Source of the DNA: Streptomyces sp. TLI_171
GTDB taxonomy: Bacteria > Actinomycetota > Actinomycetes > Streptomycetales > Streptomycetaceae
Reading direction: 5' to 3'
Length of the DNA stretch: 64,000 bases
Assembly (NCBI RefSeq): GCF_003610255.1
Contig: NZ_RAPS01000001.1
Location: 4,836,001-4,900,000, forward strand
Part shown: positions 61,601-64,000 of the stretch, piece after piece
How positions within the stretch are numbered: position 1 is the first letter of the stretch
How the letters are laid out: the number at the start of each line of letters is the position of its first letter
The notes under the pieces: model-generated
Seen by the model: only the letters and a program-made list of their open reading frames with translations
The model's database searches: none
What the model was told of the DNA's origin: nothing
Program-made: the position numbers and the translations under genes

Positions 61601-62733
61601 GGGGAGCTTTCGCTTGCGTCGACGCGCCCCGGGCGGGGGACGTCGGAGAGGGCGTTCAGGTAGGCGGGCGAGGCCAGTTGCGCGGCGTAGGTGTCCAGGC
61701 CCGGGGTCGGGCCGTCGGCGAGGCCCGGCAGGTTGGGGAGCAGGTCGCCGAAGGCGTTGACCTCGCCGACCAGGGCGCGGCGCCAGTGCGAGACCGGCAG
61801 CAGGTCGACGCCCACCATGGGCGAGCGCGGGAAGCAGCGGGCGGCGGCCTCCGCGACCGCCGGCAGCTCGGGCCAGGCGGAGCCGGCCGCGGCCCGGGCC
61901 ACCGCCAACTCGCCCCGCGCCCCGCCCAGATGGAGGTTGGTCATGGGGTGCCGGCTGGTCCGCACCACCACGTGGGTGGCCCGGCCGCCGACCACCAGCA
62001 CCCGCAGGTCCGCGGAGTGGCCGCCCTGGCCGGACTTCGGCACCCACTGCTCGACGTGCAGGCCCTCCGGGGCCAGCCGGTCGACCAGCTCGGCGACCTC
62101 CGGCACGCCCCGGTAGCGGCGCACCGTCAGCGAGTTGTGCAGCCCCTCCGGGGTGAGCTCCACCGAGGTGGTGGCCTGCACCTGGCCGCGCGGGCCGAAC
62201 TCCAGCGCCACCACGCCCGAGGCGGAGGAGCCGTGCACCGGCTTCAGGAACACCCGGCGCAGCCGGGCGGCGGCCAGCCGCTCCCGCAACTCCTCGAAGG
62301 AGGACGGGAGTCCGCCGGGCAGCGCGGGCGGCACCGGCACCCCGGCGGCCGCCAGCGCCGCGTGCGTGCGCCGCTTGTCGAACATCACGGCGATCTCCTC
62401 GGGGTCGCCGAGCAGCCGCACCCCGGGACGGGCGGCCAGGCCGCGCAGCGCGGCCAGCACGCCCGCGTACCACGCCGGGCCGCCCTCGACCCGGGTCGGG
62501 GCGTAGCCCTCGCCGAGGACGGGACCGCGCAGCAGCCGGTCGGCCTCCGGGTCCTCACCGGGCGAGTCGATCCGGACCACCGCGCCGGGCGGCAGCTCGT
62601 ACCGGCCGCTCAGCACGGCGGACCAGGGCAGCACCACGGGCTCCGGCCGGCCGGCGGCGCGGGCCGCGGCGGCGAACAGGGTGACCCTGCGGTGCCCCGG
62701 GCAGCCCAGGACGACCAGCTGTGGCGGCGTCAA
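61588..62733 (-). CDS. STM4014 family ATP-grasp-like protein
   Basis: A 381-residue protein with an ATP-grasp-like body: MFDKRRTHAALAAAGVPVPP, the nucleotide Lys in RRVFLKPVHGSSASGVVALE, RVLVVGGRATHVVVRTSRH, PMVGVDLLPVSHW and the Mg-binding GEVNAFGDLLPNLPG. ATP-grasp enzymes ligate a carboxylate to an amine or thiol. Start is uncertain; a TTG at 62733 (reading MTPPQLVVLGCPGHRRVTLF) lies 14 bp after the preceding stop and fits the fold. Second gene of the operon. Confidence 0.78.
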   Translation of the reverse strand: MTPPQLVVLGCPGHRRVTLFAAAARAAGRPEPVVLPWSAVLSGRYELPPGAVVRIDSPGEDPEADRLLRGPVLGEGYAPTRVEGGPAWYAGVLAALRGLAARPGVRLLGDPEEIAVMFDKRRTHAALAAAGVPVPPALPGGLPSSFEELRERLAAARLRRVFLKPVHGSSASGVVALEFGPRGQVQATTSVELTPEGLHNSLTVRRYRGVPEVAELVDRLAPEGLHVEQWVPKSGQGGHSADLRVLVVGGRATHVVVRTSRHPMTNLHLGGARGELAVARAAAGSAWPELPAVAEAAARCFPRSPMVGVDLLPVSHWRRALVGEVNAFGDLLPNLPGLADGPTPGLDTYAAQLASPAYLNALSDVPRPGRVDASESSPCSI

Positions 62734-62747
62734 CTCGACGGCCCCGC

Positions 62748-63698
62748 CTACTCGGAGATGGCGACGTAGCGCCAGTTGTCGCTCGGGTCCTCGGCGTCGG
62801 AGAGGTCGATCGCGACCCCGGGGAGGGCGTCCTTCAGACGCTGCTGCATGCCCTCGGTGAGGTAGTGGTGGTGCAGGTCCAGGGTCTTCAGGTGGGTCAG
62901 CGGCTGGCCCTCCAGCAGCGCGGCCACGCCCTCGTCGGTGAGCGCGCCCATCGACAGCGACAGGCCGGTCAGCCGCGGTACCACCGGGGCCCGGGCGACC
63001 TCCGCGGCGATCCGGTCCTGCTGCTCGGCGTTCTGCAGGCCCAGGTACGTCAGCGCGGGCAGGCCGGTGCCGGACAGGAACGGGGCGAGGTCCTCCACCG
63101 TCCAGTCGCCGCCGTAGTTGTCGACGCCCAGCCAGAGTTCCAGCTTCTCCAGCGCCGGGAACTCGCTGGCCCCGATCGCGCGGACCACCGAACCGGGCAG
63201 GCCGCCGGCCTCGAAGCGCAGCGCCTTCAGGTTGCGGTGCTTCGCCGGCTTCAGCGCGAGGCCCTCGTTGCCCTCCCAGTCCTCGCTGGCCCCGCGCACC
63301 ACCAGCTCCTCCAACTGCGGGAAGGCCTCGAACACCGGGCTGACGTCGCACATCTGGATCCAGGAGATCTCGCACTCCTCGTAGGTGATGTCGCCGAGGA
63401 ACAGCGCCCGCAGCGCGGGGAAGCGGTCCGCCGCGGCGAGGATCGCCGGCAGCGCCTCCGACAGCGACTCCGGCTCGTCCTGGAACCAGCGGCCGATCAC
63501 CAGCGCGGTGACCCGCTCCACCGCCACGGTCTCCAGGAACGTCCCCCAGACCTCGCCGAACTCGCTCTCGTCGTCCCAGTCCAGCCCGATCCGCCAGGCC
63601 GCGGCGGCCGCGTCCGGCAGCTTCCCCTCCGCGGCGGCGGCCCGGAAGTCGGTGACCGGAAGGTCGTGGAACCTCTCGACGTGCCGGCTGATGGCCAT
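62748..63698 (-). CDS. STM4015 family leucine-rich-repeat protein
   Basis: A 316-residue cytoplasmic protein with an N-terminal ~90-residue region (VWGTFLETVAVERVTALVIGRW) and ribonuclease-inhibitor-like repeats (about 90-295), e.g. LKALRFEAGGLPGSVVRAI, LTYLGLQNAEQQDRIA, LTGLSLSMGALTDEGVAALL and LKTLDLHHHYLTEGMQQRL. First gene of the operon, with GAGGAG 8 nt before the ATG. Probably a scaffold, adaptor or modified substrate for the enzymes downstream. Confidence 0.82.
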   Translation of the reverse strand: MAISRHVERFHDLPVTDFRAAAAEGKLPDAAAAAWRIGLDWDDESEFGEVWGTFLETVAVERVTALVIGRWFQDEPESLSEALPAILAAADRFPALRALFLGDITYEECEISWIQMCDVSPVFEAFPQLEELVVRGASEDWEGNEGLALKPAKHRNLKALRFEAGGLPGSVVRAIGASEFPALEKLELWLGVDNYGGDWTVEDLAPFLSGTGLPALTYLGLQNAEQQDRIAAEVARAPVVPRLTGLSLSMGALTDEGVAALLEGQPLTHLKTLDLHHHYLTEGMQQRLKDALPGVAIDLSDAEDPSDNWRYVAISE

Positions 63699-63875
63699 GC
63701 GCTGCTCCTCGCTGTTCGTCGTGCCGTGGCCGTGCTGTGGTGAGGCCCTGTCTACCAGCCGACGACGACGTTCACCCGCACGGGGAGTGTCCGGACGCCG
63801 AGTTGTCGGTGCGGCCGCCTAGCTTTCCGGTCGGGACGTTCGGCCGCCCGGCCGGACCCGACGACGGGAGGACCC
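63699..63875. other. Divergent intergenic region at the cassette head
   Basis: About 177 bp between the STM4015-like gene and the divergent partial gene. It should hold both promoters; no clear palindrome or -10/-35 pair was assigned. Confidence 0.4.
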
Positions 63876-64000
63876 GTGTACCGCCAGGGTGACGTACTGA
63901 TCGTGCCGGTCGCGCAGAGCGCCGTCCCGGCCGCCGTGGCGCACATGGCGCGCCGGCCGCGGGACGGCAGGGGCCGGCTGGTGCTGGCGCTCGGCGAGGT
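63876..64000 (+). CDS. Hypothetical protein, partial (runs off right edge)
   Basis: Forty-one codons visible from GTG 63876, with GGGAGGA 3-9 nt upstream: MYRQGDVLIVPVAQSAVPAA, then VAHMARRPRDGRGRLVLALGEV. MYRQGDVL-type N-termini occur in small proteins of unknown function that I associate with STM4015-containing loci, but I cannot name a domain. Divergent from the cassette and possibly linked to it. Confidence 0.6.
   Translation, partial: MYRQGDVLIVPVAQSAVPAAVAHMARRPRDGRGRLVLALGE

Overview
The window is about 70% GC with typical actinomycete codon bias, GTG/TTG starts and many stop-start overlaps. It comes from a streptomycete chromosome, Streptomyces or Kitasatospora. DasR, WblE, Ni-superoxide dismutase with its SodX protease, a SigB/F/G-type sigma factor with its anti-sigma partner, KGD-type 2-oxoglutarate dehydrogenase and Lon occur in an order that, from memory, matches the S. 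coelicolor core around SCO5231-SCO5286. Accessory blocks are inserted into that core. No rRNA, tRNA, CRISPR array, insertion sequence or phage gene was recognised.

Layout. (1) 1-1260: a monocarboxylate-type Na+/solute symporter (cut by the window edge) with its small DUF3311 partner. (2) 1434-12514: an N-acetylglucosamine/chitooligosaccharide block with dasR, dasD, dasC, dasB and dasA on the minus strand. A second DasA-like binding protein, a SIS-domain sugar-phosphate protein and a HisKA_2 sensor kinase lie on the plus strand. Palindromes matching the DasR operator (core TGGTCTAGACCA) lie in the gap between the two dasA genes and before the kinase; one more lies upstream of kgd at 34 kb. (3) 12851-18726: wblE, diacylglycerol kinase, sigma/anti-sigma pair, GNAT, sodN/sodX and a CGNR regulator. 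(4) 18848-22783: a polar amino-acid ABC transporter with two binding proteins. (5) 23340-29880: malic enzyme, quinone-oxidoreductase-type dehydrogenase, PadR/DUF4097 pair, DUF6104 and a membrane Ser/Thr kinase. (6) 30082-36091: kgd and a two-component pair. (7) 36388-44131: rhomboid-like protein, a 33/32-bp tandem-repeat tract, lon, GtrA, a DUF3533 protein divergent from a MarR regulator, and a drug-type MFS exporter with twin operators. (8) 44228-49752: a Pit phosphate transporter behind a PHO box, an NlpC/P60 cell-wall hydrolase and an FdhF/YdeP molybdoenzyme. (9) 49844-58568: a divergent sulfur-acquisition block of ABC permeases, binding proteins, an ATPase, an alkanesulfonate-monooxygenase-like enzyme, a GNAT and a flavoprotein. 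The plus-strand half is headed by a 26-codon leader peptide ending Cys-Cys-Gly. (10) 58600-63698: a tightly overlapping five-gene operon matching the STM4011-STM4015 families (two radical SAM enzymes, an alkaline-phosphatase-superfamily protein, an ATP-grasp-like protein and a leucine-rich-repeat protein). I know of no assigned function for it, and it is the best candidate for an undescribed system here.

How the parts connect. The left block looks like a DasR regulon that may extend to a sensor kinase and to the 2-oxoglutarate node. Phosphate and sulfur supply each have a recognisable cis-signal (PHO box, cysteine leader). Stress functions (Ni-SOD, SigB-type sigma, WblE, Lon with a HspR-like site) are scattered between them. 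The operator assignments are pattern matches made by eye; none has been tested.
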